Below, one piece after another: positions 44,273 to 52,123 of a stretch of 64,000 bases of DNA. The notes below the pieces were generated by a model. It was not told the origin of the DNA. It was given only the letters and a program-made list of their open reading frames with translations, and made no database searches. The DNA is from Brevundimonas sp. (GTDB taxonomy: Bacteria > Pseudomonadota > Alphaproteobacteria > Caulobacterales > Caulobacteraceae): positions 81,291 through 145,290 of the forward strand of contig NZ_JAUXQZ010000003.1 of NCBI RefSeq assembly GCF_030682035.1, in the 5' to 3' direction. Numbering within the stretch: position 1 is the stretch's first letter; each line of letters begins with the position of its first letter. The position numbers and the translations under genes were made by a program.

Positions 44273-45393
44273 AAGCGGATCACCGTCCGCACGGCGCGGC
44301 CGTCGGCCAGATCGTCGAAGGCGGCGTTGATGCCCTCCAGCCCGATCGTCCCGCTCAGCAGCCGGTCGACCGGCAGCCGCCCCTGCCGGAACAGGGCGAC
44401 ATAACGAGGGATGTCGCGGCTGGGCACGCAGGTCCCGATGTAGCTGCCCTTCAGGGTCCGCTCCTCGGCGACCAGCTGGACGACATTGACCGCCAGCGCG
44501 GCGTCGGGCGGGGGCAGGCCCGCGGTGACGGTGGTCCCGCCGCGCCGCGTCATCCGCCACGCCGCCTCCAGCGCCGCGACCGATCCGGCCATCTCGAACA
44601 CAAACTCGACCCCGCCGCCGGTCAGGGCCCGGACCTGCTCGATGGCGTCGGGGGCGGCGGCGTTGACCGTCTGGACCGGCCCGAGGCTGCGCGCCAGGGC
44701 CAGCTTGTCCTCGCTGATATCCACGGCGACCACCGGCCCGGCGCCAGCGGCCAGCGCCCCCAGCACCGAGGACAGGCCGACACCGCCGAGGCCGATGACC
44801 GCCACACTCTGGCCGGCCCGAACCTGCGCCGTATTGACCACCGCCCCGACCCCGGTCAGCACCGCGCAGCCGAACAGGGCGGCGTGCTCGAACGGCAGGT
44901 CGCGGTCGACCTTCACCAGCGATCGGCGCGACACCACCGCATGCGCCGCAAAGGCCGAACAGCCGAGATGGTGATTGAGATCGCCCGCCGCATTGTGGAT
45001 GCGCCGGCCACCGGTCAGCAGTTCGCCCTTGCCATTCGCCGCCGCCCCGGGCTCGCACAGGGCGGGGCGTCCGCCGGCGCAAGGGCCGCAATGGCCGCAG
45101 CTGGGCATGAAGACCATGACGACATGGTCGCCGATTTCGAGATCAGTCACGCCGGGACCCAGCGCCTCGACCACCCCCGCCGCCTCATGGCCCAGCGCCA
45201 TCGGCAAGGGCCGGGGCCGGTCGCCGTTGATAACGCTGAGGTCCGAATGGCACAGGCCGGCGGCCTTTATGGCCACCAGCACCTCCCCCCGGCCGGGCGG
45301 ATCGAGCGTCACCGTCTCGAGCGACAGCGGGCGGCTGTCGGCATAGGGGCGGGCGGCGCCCGTGGTCCTGAGAACGGCGGCGGTGGTCTGCAT
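44269..45393 (-). CDS. Zinc-dependent alcohol dehydrogenase
   Basis: 374 aa medium-chain dehydrogenase of the class-III/FrmA-like branch. 'AAGLCHSDLSVINGDRPRPL' (catalytic Cys), 'GHEAAGVVEALG' and the structural zinc set in 'MPSCGHCGPCAGGRPALC' (about 102) are complete. 'VIGLGGVGLSSVLGALAAG' and 'VVAVDISEDKLALARS' form the NAD loop. 'TLKGSYIGTCVPSRDIPRYV' is typical of the branch. Substrate unknown; formaldehyde-glutathione activity cannot be excluded. Confidence 0.92.
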   Translation of the reverse strand: MQTTAAVLRTTGAARPYADSRPLSLETVTLDPPGRGEVLVAIKAAGLCHSDLSVINGDRPRPLPMALGHEAAGVVEALGPGVTDLEIGDHVVMVFMPSCGHCGPCAGGRPALCEPGAAANGKGELLTGGRRIHNAAGDLNHHLGCSAFAAHAVVSRRSLVKVDRDLPFEHAALFGCAVLTGVGAVVNTAQVRAGQSVAVIGLGGVGLSSVLGALAAGAGPVVAVDISEDKLALARSLGPVQTVNAAAPDAIEQVRALTGGGVEFVFEMAGSVAALEAAWRMTRRGGTTVTAGLPPPDAALAVNVVQLVAEERTLKGSYIGTCVPSRDIPRYVALFRQGRLPVDRLLSGTIGLEGINAAFDDLADGRAVRTVIRF

Positions 45394-45516
45394 CCGGGGA
45401 GGCTAGGCGCTTGACGCCGCGTCCGCCAAGCCCAAGGCTGGGACTCAATGAAGCGCGCCAATCGCACTCAAGCAGCGAGGCGCCGCGCGCCGAGCGATAG
45501 CGCAAAAAGGGATGAG

Positions 45517-45954
45517 ATGACCGGAACGATCGAACGGACGAAGCGGGGCGACTATCGCCGGTTCCAGGCCATATCCACGCGCTGGATGGACAATGACGTC
45601 TACGGTCATGTGAACAATGTCGTCTACTATTCGTGGTTCGACACGGCGGTGAACCGGCTGCTGGTCGTCAACGGCCTGATAGACATCCACGAGGGCAAGA
45701 CCATCGGCCTGGTGGTCGAGACGGGCTGCCGCTATTTCTCGCCGACCGCCTTTCCGGACGAGATCGAGGCCGGCGTCCGGGTGGCGCACGTCGGCACGTC
45801 ATCGGTCCGCTACGAGGTCGGTCTGTTCCGCAACAAGGAGCAGGAGGCGGCGGCGGTCGGCTATTTTGTCCACGTCTATGTCGACCGCGAGAGCAAGCGG
45901 CCGGTCTCGGTGGACGACAAGATGCGGGGCTTTCTGGAGAGTCTGAAAAGTTGA
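45517..45954 (+). CDS. Hotdog-fold acyl-CoA thioesterase (4HBT type)
   Basis: 145 aa from the ATG of [11 protein letters not shown]; an upstream frame is open but has no ribosome site. The 4HBT signature '[20 protein letters not shown]' (about 24-43) has the catalytic Asp. '[20 protein letters not shown]' and 'YEVGLFRN' complete the fold. It hydrolyses acyl-CoA or acyl carrier thioesters; the substrate is unknown. A second, different thioesterase (YbgC) lies at 54165. A large palindromic repeat follows. Confidence 0.92.
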   Translation: MTGTIERTKRGDYRRFQAISTRWMDNDVYGHVNNVVYYSWFDTAVNRLLVVNGLIDIHEGKTIGLVVETGCRYFSPTAFPDEIEAGVRVAHVGTSSVRYEVGLFRNKEQEAAAVGYFVHVYVDRESKRPVSVDDKMRGFLESLKS

Positions 45955-45961
45955 TGCTGGC

Positions 45962-46135
45962 GTTCTCCCTCCCCTTCATGGGGAGGGATGTCGGCGCAAA
46001 GCGACGACAGGGTGGGGTATATCAGGGCAGCGAAAGACCCTGCGGCCGTCGTCGGGTCGCCGTGCGACCCTCCTCCTCCACCCCACCCGTCTGTCGCTAT
46101 CGCGACAGCCACCCTCCCCATGAGGGGAGGGAGAA
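45962..46135. repeat. MITE-like palindromic repeat, family C copy 1
   Basis: 174 bp with terminal inverted repeats: left GTTCTCCCTCCCCTTCATGG then GGAGGG, right CCCTCCCCATGAGGGGAGGG then AGAAC. They are complementary over 25 bp except one inserted base. Inner segments (CGACGACAGGGTGGG against CCCACCCGTCTGTCG) also pair, so the whole element can fold. It separates the thioesterase and the 68-aa membrane protein genes. Confidence 0.88.
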
Positions 46136-46144
46136 CCCTCACTC

Positions 46145-46351
46145 TTAGTCGTCCAGCCGTCCCATCAGGGCCAGCGCCCCCACGGCGGTCAGCACGCCCA
46201 GGGTGAAGGCGGCGATGATGGCGCCGGCGGCCACGGGGGTGGAGACGTTGACCGAGCGGGCCTCGTACCATTCGACGAGGTCGGCGTCGTCAAGGTCCAG
46301 ATCGCTGTCCTCGTAGAGATCGGGGTCGTAGATGGCGTCTTCGACGGTCAT
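46145..46351 (-). CDS. Small single-pass membrane protein
   Basis: 68 aa from the ATG of MTVEDAIYDPD, with GGAG 6 nt upstream. Acidic N-terminal half (DPDLYEDSDLDLDDADLVEW) and one C-terminal helix ('VAAGAIIAAFTLGVLTAVGA'). I do not recognise a family. It is divergent from yebC and ends 9 bp from a palindromic repeat. Confidence 0.7.
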   Translation of the reverse strand: MTVEDAIYDPDLYEDSDLDLDDADLVEWYEARSVNVSTPVAAGAIIAAFTLGVLTAVGALALMGRLDD

Positions 46352-46506
46352 GGGAGGCTCCGGTGGCGTTGCAGATGTAATCCGCGCCGCGCGCCCCGGT
46401 TCCTGCCCCAAACCCGACGCGGAGCGGCGCCGTGCCGTGACAGGCTCTCCGCCATCGGCTAGATGCCGGCTCCGACTTTCATGACTCTCAGCAAGACGAC
46501 GCTCAC

Positions 46507-47280
46507 ATGGCCGGCCACTCAAAGTACAAGAACATCATGCACCGCAAGGGTCGCGCCGATGCGGTGCGCTCCAAGCTGTTCTCCAAACTGTCGCGCGACA
46601 TCACCGTGGCGGCCAAACTGGGCATGCCCGACATCAATATGAACCCGCGCCTGCGTCTGGCCGTGAACAACGCCAAGGCCGAGAGCCTGCCGCGCGACGT
46701 GATCCAGCGGGCCATCAACAAGGCCGCGGGCGGCGACGTCGATACGATGGAAGAGGTCCGCTACGAGGGCCGGGGACCGGGCGGCGTGGGCATCATCGTT
46801 GAGGCCCTGACCGACAACCGCAATCGCGCCAACTCCAACATCCGGTCTTGCTTCACCAAGAACGGCGGCCAGCTGGGCGAGATGAACTCGGTCGCCTTCA
46901 TGTGGAACAGAGTTGGACAGATTAGATACCCGGCCGAGGCCGGCAGCGAGGACGCGGTCATGGAGGCCGCCATCGAGGCCGGCGCGCAGGACGTCGAGAG
47001 CGATCTGGTCAAGCCGGACATCTATGAGGACGCGCCGGGCCACACCATCTGGACGACCTTCGAGGACCTCAATGAAGTGGCCGAGGCCCTGTCGAAAATC
47101 CTCGGTGACGCCAGGTCGACGGCGCTGGTCTGGCGCCCGCAGACCGAGGTTCCGGTCACCGGCGAGGCAGTCGGCACGCTGATGAAGCTGTTCGATGCGC
47201 TGGACGCCGAGGACGACGTTCAGAACGTCTATTCGAACGAGGACATTTCGGACGACGACCTGACGAAGTACGCGGGCTGA
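46507..47280 (+). CDS. yebC: YebC/TACO1 family translation/transcription factor
   Basis: 257 aa. '[20 protein letters not shown]' is the family start, and '[15 protein letters not shown]', '[20 protein letters not shown]' and '[14 protein letters not shown]' follow. YebC proteins help translate problem sequences such as polyproline stretches, or act as DNA-binding regulators. In many alphaproteobacteria yebC sits upstream of ruvCAB, as in this window (about 2 kb away). A short stretch at 46905-46925 is AT-richer than its surroundings. Confidence 0.95.
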   Translation: MAGHSKYKNIMHRKGRADAVRSKLFSKLSRDITVAAKLGMPDINMNPRLRLAVNNAKAESLPRDVIQRAINKAAGGDVDTMEEVRYEGRGPGGVGIIVEALTDNRNRANSNIRSCFTKNGGQLGEMNSVAFMWNRVGQIRYPAEAGSEDAVMEAAIEAGAQDVESDLVKPDIYEDAPGHTIWTTFEDLNEVAEALSKILGDARSTALVWRPQTEVPVTGEAVGTLMKLFDALDAEDDVQNVYSNEDISDDDLTKYAG

Positions 47281-47286
47281 CGCTCG

Positions 47287-47424
47287 TCAGGCGAAGGCGC
47301 GGGGTTCGACCCAGGCGTCGGTGCGCCGGATCGGCCGTCCCGGCCGGCGAAGGCGGATCAGGCTGTGCAGGGCGTCGGCCAGATCGAGCAACTGCTCATG
47401 CGGGAGTGCCGCCCCGGTGCGCAC
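47287..47424 (-). CDS. Small hypothetical protein (45 aa)
   Basis: A short GTG-initiated frame beginning 39 bp after the stop of the 105-aa gene on the same strand and ending 6 bp from the yebC stop. It begins MRTGAALPHEQLLDLADALH and ends with basic residues and EPRAFA. About 87% of codons end in G/C, as in true genes here. No membrane helix or known motif. It might be a real small gene or the end of a truncated one. Confidence 0.35.
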   Translation of the reverse strand: MRTGAALPHEQLLDLADALHSLIRLRRPGRPIRRTDAWVEPRAFA

Positions 47425-47463
47425 GATCTGTTCCCCACAGGGGCCGCGAGCCGCGAACCGGGC

Positions 47464-47781
47464 TCAGGCCCGGAAGGCCCCGAAGGCGATGATCGCAATG
47501 ACGATGGCCGCGACGACGATCATGGCGAAGACCGCGCGGACCCGGCGACCGTCGCGCATCGTCTCATAGGCGGCTTCGTCCAGCCAGTAGCGGTCGCCGC
47601 TCTCGCGCACGGCCTCGCGCCGCACCAGCCGTTTCACGGCCGCCCGGCCGCCGGGGCGGTTCAACGACAGGGGCGCTGCCCGGTCCGCTGATGTAGCTCC
47701 ATGCTCGCGCAGAGTTTGCACCACCGCTCGCTCGGCCCGCCGCGCCATGGCCACGACCACCGCCCCGCCTGAACTCGACAT
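47464..47781 (-). CDS. Hypothetical tail-anchored membrane protein
   Basis: 105 aa. The N-terminal 80 residues look like a small winged-helix domain ('ERAVVQTLREHGATSADRAA', 'GGRAAVKRLVRREAVRESGD', 'RYWLDEAAYETM'), followed by one C-terminal membrane helix ('VFAMIVVAAIVIAIIAFGAF'). I do not recognise a family. Codon bias is normal. It shares its strand with the small frame at 47287-47424. Confidence 0.72.
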   Translation of the reverse strand: MSSSGGAVVVAMARRAERAVVQTLREHGATSADRAAPLSLNRPGGRAAVKRLVRREAVRESGDRYWLDEAAYETMRDGRRVRAVFAMIVVAAIVIAIIAFGAFRA

Positions 47782-47960
47782 CGCTGTATTCCCCGGTCAG
47801 GCGCGGACACTAGCCCGGAACGGGCCGGGGCGGAACAGCAGGCCCGCGCAACCGTTGCCGTGGCATTGAGCGGACGTCGGCGGGCAAGGCGCCCGCCTGG
47901 TTCGCACCATCAGAATGCCGATCTCACTGACCCTCCTGTCTCCCTCCCCAAGGATTTCCC

Positions 47961-48356
47961 ATGCAAGGCTTCGTCGACAACATCGAAACCCTGACCACCG
48001 AAAACACGGACTTCCGCCGCGTGCTCTACACCGGCGAATATCTGCAGCTGGTGCTGATGGCCCTGAAGCCGGGCGAGGAGATCGGCGAGGAGGTCCACGA
48101 GGACCACGACCAGTTCTTCCGCATTGAATCCGGCGCGGGCGAGGTGCTGATCGACGGCAAGCGCACGCCGATCAAGGACGACGACGCCATCATCGTGCCC
48201 GCCGGCGCCCGGCACAATGTGGTCAACACCGGTGACGCGCCCCTGACCCTGTACACGATCTACGGTCCCCCCGATCACAAGGATGGCGTCATCCGCGCCA
48301 CCAGGGCCGAGGCCGAGGCGAAGGAAGAACATTTCGACGGCAAGACCACCGAATAG
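47961..48356 (+). CDS. Cupin-domain protein
   Basis: 131 aa. The two cupin motifs are 'PGEEIGEEVHEDHDQFFRIE' with the metal-binding His and Glu (about 40-56) and 'DAIIVPAGARHNVVNTGDAP' (about 77). Such single-domain cupins are often mannose-6-phosphate-isomerase-like or act on small metabolites. Nothing nearby gives the substrate. The C-terminal 25 residues are charged and variable. Confidence 0.9.
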   Translation: MQGFVDNIETLTTENTDFRRVLYTGEYLQLVLMALKPGEEIGEEVHEDHDQFFRIESGAGEVLIDGKRTPIKDDDAIIVPAGARHNVVNTGDAPLTLYTIYGPPDHKDGVIRATRAEAEAKEEHFDGKTTE

Positions 48357-48428
48357 ATCGGTCCTTGATCGACAAGCTCTGCCGGCGCTAGGCTGAAGAT
48401 TCGTCAGTCAGCGGAGCGATTTACACAA

Positions 48429-49115
48429 ATGAACTGGGATCTGGTGTGGCCGGTCCTGGCGGCCATGACGGCCGGCGGGTTGATCGGGGTCGAGCGGACC
48501 TATCACGGGCATCCGGCCGGATTCCGCACGCATATTCTGGTGTGTCTGACCTCCTGTCTGCTGATGCTAGCGGCCATGCACCAGTCGACCTGGGCCTTCA
48601 CCGCCCTGCCGGGGCAGACGGTGGTGATCGACCCGACGCGGATGTCGCACGGCCTGCTGACCGGCATCGGCTTCCTCTGCGCCGGGGTGATCTTCCGCGA
48701 GGGCTTTTCGGTCAAGGGCCTGACCACGGCGGCCTCGCTGTGGGTGACATCGGCCGTCGGGGTGCTGTTCGGCGTGGGGATGTGGAACCTGGCGCTGATC
48801 GGATCCGTGGCGACGCTCGGGGTGCTCGCCGTCCTGCGGCTGCTGGATGCGCGCCTGCCCCAGATCGGGGTCATGGACCTGCACCTGCGCTGGACGCGGG
48901 CCGCCGCCCCGGGCGAAGCCGCCGTGCGCGCCCTGCTGGCCGACAGCGCCCTGAAGTGCGTCCAGATCGGCCACGTCGTCAGCCCTGACGGTCAGATGCA
49001 TGAGCATCACATCAAGGCTCGGGGCCAGATGCCGCTCGAAATCGACTCGGTCGTCCGGCGGCTTTCAGCCACTCCCGGCCTGGCCGGGTTCTCGGTCATG
49101 CCGCGCGACAATTGA
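48429..49115 (+). CDS. MgtC/SapB family membrane protein
   Basis: 228 aa. Four or five membrane helices. The N-terminus 'MTAGGLIGVERTYHGHPAGF' and 'RTHILVCLTSCLLM' is the family signature (GxxIGxER...GxRTH), followed by 'HGLLTGIGFLCAGVIFREGF' and 'GLTTAASLWVTSAVGVLFGV'. MgtC proteins influence magnesium homeostasis and ATP synthase in pathogens. The C-terminal soluble 70 residues form a small domain with an ACT-like look. No magnesium transporter is adjacent. Confidence 0.93.
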   Translation: MNWDLVWPVLAAMTAGGLIGVERTYHGHPAGFRTHILVCLTSCLLMLAAMHQSTWAFTALPGQTVVIDPTRMSHGLLTGIGFLCAGVIFREGFSVKGLTTAASLWVTSAVGVLFGVGMWNLALIGSVATLGVLAVLRLLDARLPQIGVMDLHLRWTRAAAPGEAAVRALLADSALKCVQIGHVVSPDGQMHEHHIKARGQMPLEIDSVVRRLSATPGLAGFSVMPRDN

Positions 49116-49172
49116 GACGGTCCGAATCCGGGTCATTGTTCGGTAACCGGGATTGAGGCATGAATGGAACGA

Positions 49173-49799
49173 ATGACGAACGTTTCGACTCGAATCCTGG
49201 GGCTGGACCCCGGCCTGCGCCGCACCGGCTGGGGCGTGCTGGTGGCGGAAGGGTCGCGTCTGCGCTGGATCGCCCATGGCGTCATCAGCCCGCCCGAGGC
49301 CGCGCCTTTCAGCGAACGGCTGCTGTTCCTGCTCGAGGCGGTGGGTCAGGTCTGCCACGACCATGACTGCGACGAAGCGGCGATCGAGGAAGTGTTCGTC
49401 AATATGAACCCGGTCTCGACCCTGAAGCTGGGCCATGCCCGGGCGGCGGTGATGCTGGCCCCGGCGCGGCGCGGCCTGTCGGTCGCCGAGTACTCCCCGA
49501 ACCTGATCAAGAAGGCCGTGGTCGGCGCCGGCCATGCCGACAAGATCCAGATCGCCTTCATGGTGAAGCGGCTGCTGCCCTCCGCGGGGGATGTAAAGGC
49601 CGACGCCGCCGATGCGCTGGCGGTGGCCATCACCCATGCGCAGATGCGCAAGCGGGCCCTGCTCATTCCTCCCCCATCGGGGGAGGGGGACCATGCGAAG
49701 CATGGTGGAGGGGGCCGGACCCGGACACCGGAGGTACGGGTGAGCCCCCTCCCCCGCTTCGCGGCCCCCCTCCCCCGACGGGGGAGGATTACATCATGA
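49173..49799 (+). CDS. ruvC: Holliday junction resolvase RuvC with palindromic-repeat-encoded tail
   Basis: 208 aa from the ATG preceded by GGA (an ATG three codons earlier is also open). Cleaves Holliday junctions symmetrically as part of RuvABC. Acidic active site: '[16 protein letters not shown]', '[20 protein letters not shown]' and '[14 protein letters not shown]'. The normal RuvC length (165-175 aa) is reached at about residue 165. The remaining 43 residues, Gly/Pro/Arg-rich ([10 protein letters not shown]...[10 protein letters not shown]), are translated from palindromic repeat A3. Its stop overlaps the ruvA start (ATGA). The tail may be tolerated because RuvC ends near here. Confidence 0.95.
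   Translation: MTNVSTRILGLDPGLRRTGWGVLVAEGSRLRWIAHGVISPPEAAPFSERLLFLLEAVGQVCHDHDCDEAAIEEVFVNMNPVSTLKLGHARAAVMLAPARRGLSVAEYSPNLIKKAVVGAGHADKIQIAFMVKRLLPSAGDVKADAADALAVAITHAQMRKRALLIPPPSGEGDHAKHGGGGRTRTPEVRVSPLPRFAAPLPRRGRITS
49667..49789. repeat. Palindromic repeat, family A copy 3 (ruvC tail / ruvA leader)
   Basis: Left arm CCTCCCCCATCGGGGGAGG then GGGACC; right arm CCCTCCCCCGACGGGGGAGG then ATT. The GGGGAGGA of the right arm (49781-49788) lies 7 nt before the ruvA ATG and is evidently its Shine-Dalgarno sequence; the complementary CCTCCCCC arms could mask it. Confidence 0.9.
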
Positions 49800-50413
49800 T
49801 CGGTCGTCTGAGAGGGGTGCTGGCCGAGGTCGAGGCGGACCACTGTCTGATCGACTGCGCCGGCGTGGGCTATGTGGTGGCGTGCGGGGCGCGGACCCTG
49901 GGCCGGCTGCCGGCGCCCGGCGATGAGGTGACCCTGCATATCGAGTCGAACTGGAACGCTGAGAGCGGGCCGCGGCTGTACGGCTTCCTGACCCGCGATG
50001 AGCGGCGCGCCTTCACCACCCTGACCGCTATTCAGGGCGTGGGCCCCAAGGCGGCGCTGTCGGTGCTGGACGTCCTGCCGCCGGGCGAGCTGGCGGCGGC
50101 GGTGGCGCGCGAGGACAAGGCGGCGGTGGCGCGGGCCAACGGCGTCGGCCCCAAACTGGCCCTGCGCATCGTCACCGAACTGAAGGGCAAGCCGCTGGGG
50201 GACGCCTCGTTCACGCCCTCGGCCCCCGGCGCCCATGCCGAGATCGCGCCGGCGACGCCCAGCGTCACGGGCGAGGCCGTCTCGGCTCTGCTGGGCCTGG
50301 GCGTGGCCGAGGTCAATGCGCGCCGCGCCGTCGATCAGGCGCTGATCCGGCTGGGCGATGAGGCCGATCTGTCGGCAGTCATCCGCGCCGCCCTGCAGGA
50401 GCTGGGACGGTGA
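49796..50413 (+). CDS. ruvA: Holliday junction branch-migration protein RuvA
   Basis: 205 aa. It binds four-way junctions and loads RuvB. Domain I '[20 protein letters not shown]' with 'GVGYVVACG', then helix-hairpin-helix '[19 protein letters not shown]' and '[20 protein letters not shown]'. Domain III ('[20 protein letters not shown]') contacts RuvB. ATGA overlap with ruvC, and a Shine-Dalgarno sequence inside repeat A3. Confidence 0.97.
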   Translation: MIGRLRGVLAEVEADHCLIDCAGVGYVVACGARTLGRLPAPGDEVTLHIESNWNAESGPRLYGFLTRDERRAFTTLTAIQGVGPKAALSVLDVLPPGELAAAVAREDKAAVARANGVGPKLALRIVTELKGKPLGDASFTPSAPGAHAEIAPATPSVTGEAVSALLGLGVAEVNARRAVDQALIRLGDEADLSAVIRAALQELGR

Positions 50414-50418
50414 GGAGG

Positions 50419-50547
50419 GAGTGGCGAGTGGCGAGTGGCGAGTGGCGAGGAACTCTCCGTGATGTCGGAGTTGTTCCTGGCCGTACCGGTTGGATTCTCT
50501 CGTTTGCGGCAGGCGTGCTCGACACTCGCCCCTCGCCACTCGCCACT
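50419..50547. repeat. Palindromic/tandem repeat between ruvA and ruvB, family E
   Basis: Four tandem copies of GAGTGGC (50419-50446) face the inverted complement GCCACTCGCCACT (50535-50547). Between them AACTCTCCG and CGGAGTT form a smaller hairpin. It separates the ruvA stop from the ruvB start, within what should be one operon. Confidence 0.85.
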
Positions 50548-50557
50548 GGGGCGGCGC

Positions 50558-51589
50558 ATGTCTGACGACCGCATCATCTCCGGCGCGCCCGCCCCCGGCG
50601 AGACCCACGACCGCGCCCTGCGGCCGCAGACCCTGTCGGAATTTGTCGGCCAGGAGCAGGCCAAGGGCAATCTGAAGGTCTTCATCGACGCGGCGCGAGG
50701 CCGGGGCGAGTCGCTGGACCACGTCCTGCTGTTCGGCCCGCCGGGGCTGGGCAAGACGACCCTGGCGCAGATCGTGGCGCGCGAGCTCGGTGTCGGCTTC
50801 CGCGCCACTTCCGGCCCGATCCTGGCCAAGGCGGGCGATCTGGCCGCCATCCTGACCAATCTCGAACCGCGCGACGTGCTGTTCATCGACGAAATTCACC
50901 GCCTCGCCCCGACGGTCGAGGAGATCCTGTATCCGGCCATGGAGGACCATGTGCTGGACCTGATCATCGGCGAGGGGCCCTCGGCGCGGTCGGTGCGGAT
51001 CGATCTGGCGCCCTTCACCCTGGTCGGGGCGACGACGCGGGCGGGGCTGCTGGCCACGCCGCTGCGCGACCGGTTCGGCATTCCGTTGCGGCTGGAATTC
51101 TACACGCCCGAGGAGCTGGTCCGGGTCATCACCGGGGCGGCGCGCAAGATGGGCGTGGCCGTCAATGACGAGGGCGCGCGCGAGATCGCCAGCCGCTCGC
51201 GCGGCACGCCGCGCGTGGCCGGACGGCTGCTGCGCCGGGTGCGCGACTTCGCCGAGGCGGAGGGTTCGCCGGTCATCGACCGGCTGGCCGCTGCGCGCGC
51301 GCTGGCGCGGCTGGAGGTCGATGAGGCCGGGCTGGACAGCCTCGACCGCCGCTTCCTCAAGGCCCTGATCGAAAACTACGGCGGCGGGCCGGTCGGCATG
51401 GACACCCTCGCCGCCGCCATCGCCGAGGCGCGCGACTCGGTCGAGGACGTGATCGAGCCCTATCTGCTGCAACAGGGCTTCATCCAGCGCACCCCGCGCG
51501 GCCGCATGGCCTGCGCGCGGGCCTATGCCCACCTCGGTCTGGTCGAGCCGCCCAAGCCGGTGGAGCAAGGTGGGCTGTTCGGAAAATGA
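50558..51589 (+). CDS. ruvB: Holliday junction helicase RuvB
   Basis: 343 aa from the ATG of [11 protein letters not shown]; upstream residues derive from repeat E and were excluded. AAA+ motor for branch migration. '[20 protein letters not shown]', Walker A '[15 protein letters not shown]' (about 63), Walker B '[10 protein letters not shown]', sensor 1 '[20 protein letters not shown]' with the arginine finger, and C-terminal winged helix '[16 protein letters not shown]'. Its stop overlaps the BrnT-like start by 4 bp (ATGA). Confidence 0.97.
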   Translation: MSDDRIISGAPAPGETHDRALRPQTLSEFVGQEQAKGNLKVFIDAARGRGESLDHVLLFGPPGLGKTTLAQIVARELGVGFRATSGPILAKAGDLAAILTNLEPRDVLFIDEIHRLAPTVEEILYPAMEDHVLDLIIGEGPSARSVRIDLAPFTLVGATTRAGLLATPLRDRFGIPLRLEFYTPEELVRVITGAARKMGVAVNDEGAREIASRSRGTPRVAGRLLRRVRDFAEAEGSPVIDRLAAARALARLEVDEAGLDSLDRRFLKALIENYGGGPVGMDTLAAAIAEARDSVEDVIEPYLLQQGFIQRTPRGRMACARAYAHLGLVEPPKPVEQGGLFGK

Positions 51590-51873
51590 GACGATCCTTC
51601 ACCTTCGATTCTCCGAAGGACCAAGCCAATCTGGTCAAGCACGGCCTGTCCTTGGAGAAGGCCCATTCGTTCGATTTTGAAACCGCTCTCAAGGTGGTCG
51701 ATACCCGCCGGGACTACGGTGAGGTCCGTGTTCAGGTTTATGGTATGATTGAAGGAAGACTGCATGTGTTGGTCATCAATCCCCGCTCAGGCGGCGACAG
51801 GGTGATCAGCTTGAGGCGAGCAAACAAGCGAGAGGTGCGCCGCTATGGCGGACAAGTGGGTTCTCAATCCTGA
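51586..51873 (+). CDS. brnT: BrnT-like toxin (ribonuclease)
   Basis: 95 aa. Type II toxin of the BrnT family, an RNase that blocks translation. '[20 protein letters not shown]' replaces the usual FEWDxxKxxxNxxKHG, and '[17 protein letters not shown]' the RIISARxAxxxExxxY catalytic end. The start overlaps the ruvB stop (ATGA), so the toxin is translated as part of the ruvCAB message. It overlaps the BrnA-like start by 29 bp. The usual Ser/Ala in ISAR is Leu (ISLR), so activity needs testing. Confidence 0.88.
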   Translation: MRRSFTFDSPKDQANLVKHGLSLEKAHSFDFETALKVVDTRRDYGEVRVQVYGMIEGRLHVLVINPRSGGDRVISLRRANKREVRRYGGQVGSQS

Positions 51874-52117
51874 CGACTACGACGACGTCGAGATTGACGA
51901 TGATGACAACCCGGAACTGACCGACGAGGCCTTCGCCACGGCGCGGCCTCTGCGTGAGGTGCTGCCGGAACTTTATGCGCGCCTGGTTGCTGGGGAAGAG
52001 GTGGCGCTGAACCTGCCTGCGGCGACGATTCGGGCCTTCGCCGAGGAAGGCGAGGACTGGCGGGAGCGGATGGCGGAGGCCCTGACCGAGGCGGCGCGGA
52101 AGAAGCACGCCGCCTGA
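51845..52117 (+). CDS. brnA: BrnA-like antitoxin
   Basis: 90 aa. It neutralises BrnT and represses the operon in the characterised systems. Pattern: acidic 'DYDDVEIDDDDNPELTDEAF' (about 11-30) as the toxin-binding part, then 'ARPLREVLPELYARLVAGEE', and the ribbon-helix-helix-like 'VALNLPAATIRAFAEEGEDW'. The acidic 'NPELT' motif is common to BrnA. Partner of the toxin directly upstream. No separate promoter is evident, since the start lies inside brnT. Confidence 0.85.
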   Translation: MADKWVLNPDDYDDVEIDDDDNPELTDEAFATARPLREVLPELYARLVAGEEVALNLPAATIRAFAEEGEDWRERMAEALTEAARKKHAA

Positions 52118-52123
52118 TCACGC

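Noticed and set aside
50419..50547. GAGTGGC repeats as a CRISPR array
   Set aside because: The unit is 7 bp, repeated without spacers, and faces its own inverted complement; no cas genes.
49346..51568. A 740-codon frame antisense to ruvC-ruvA-ruvB
   Set aside because: Shadow of three well-defined genes; low-complexity translation.
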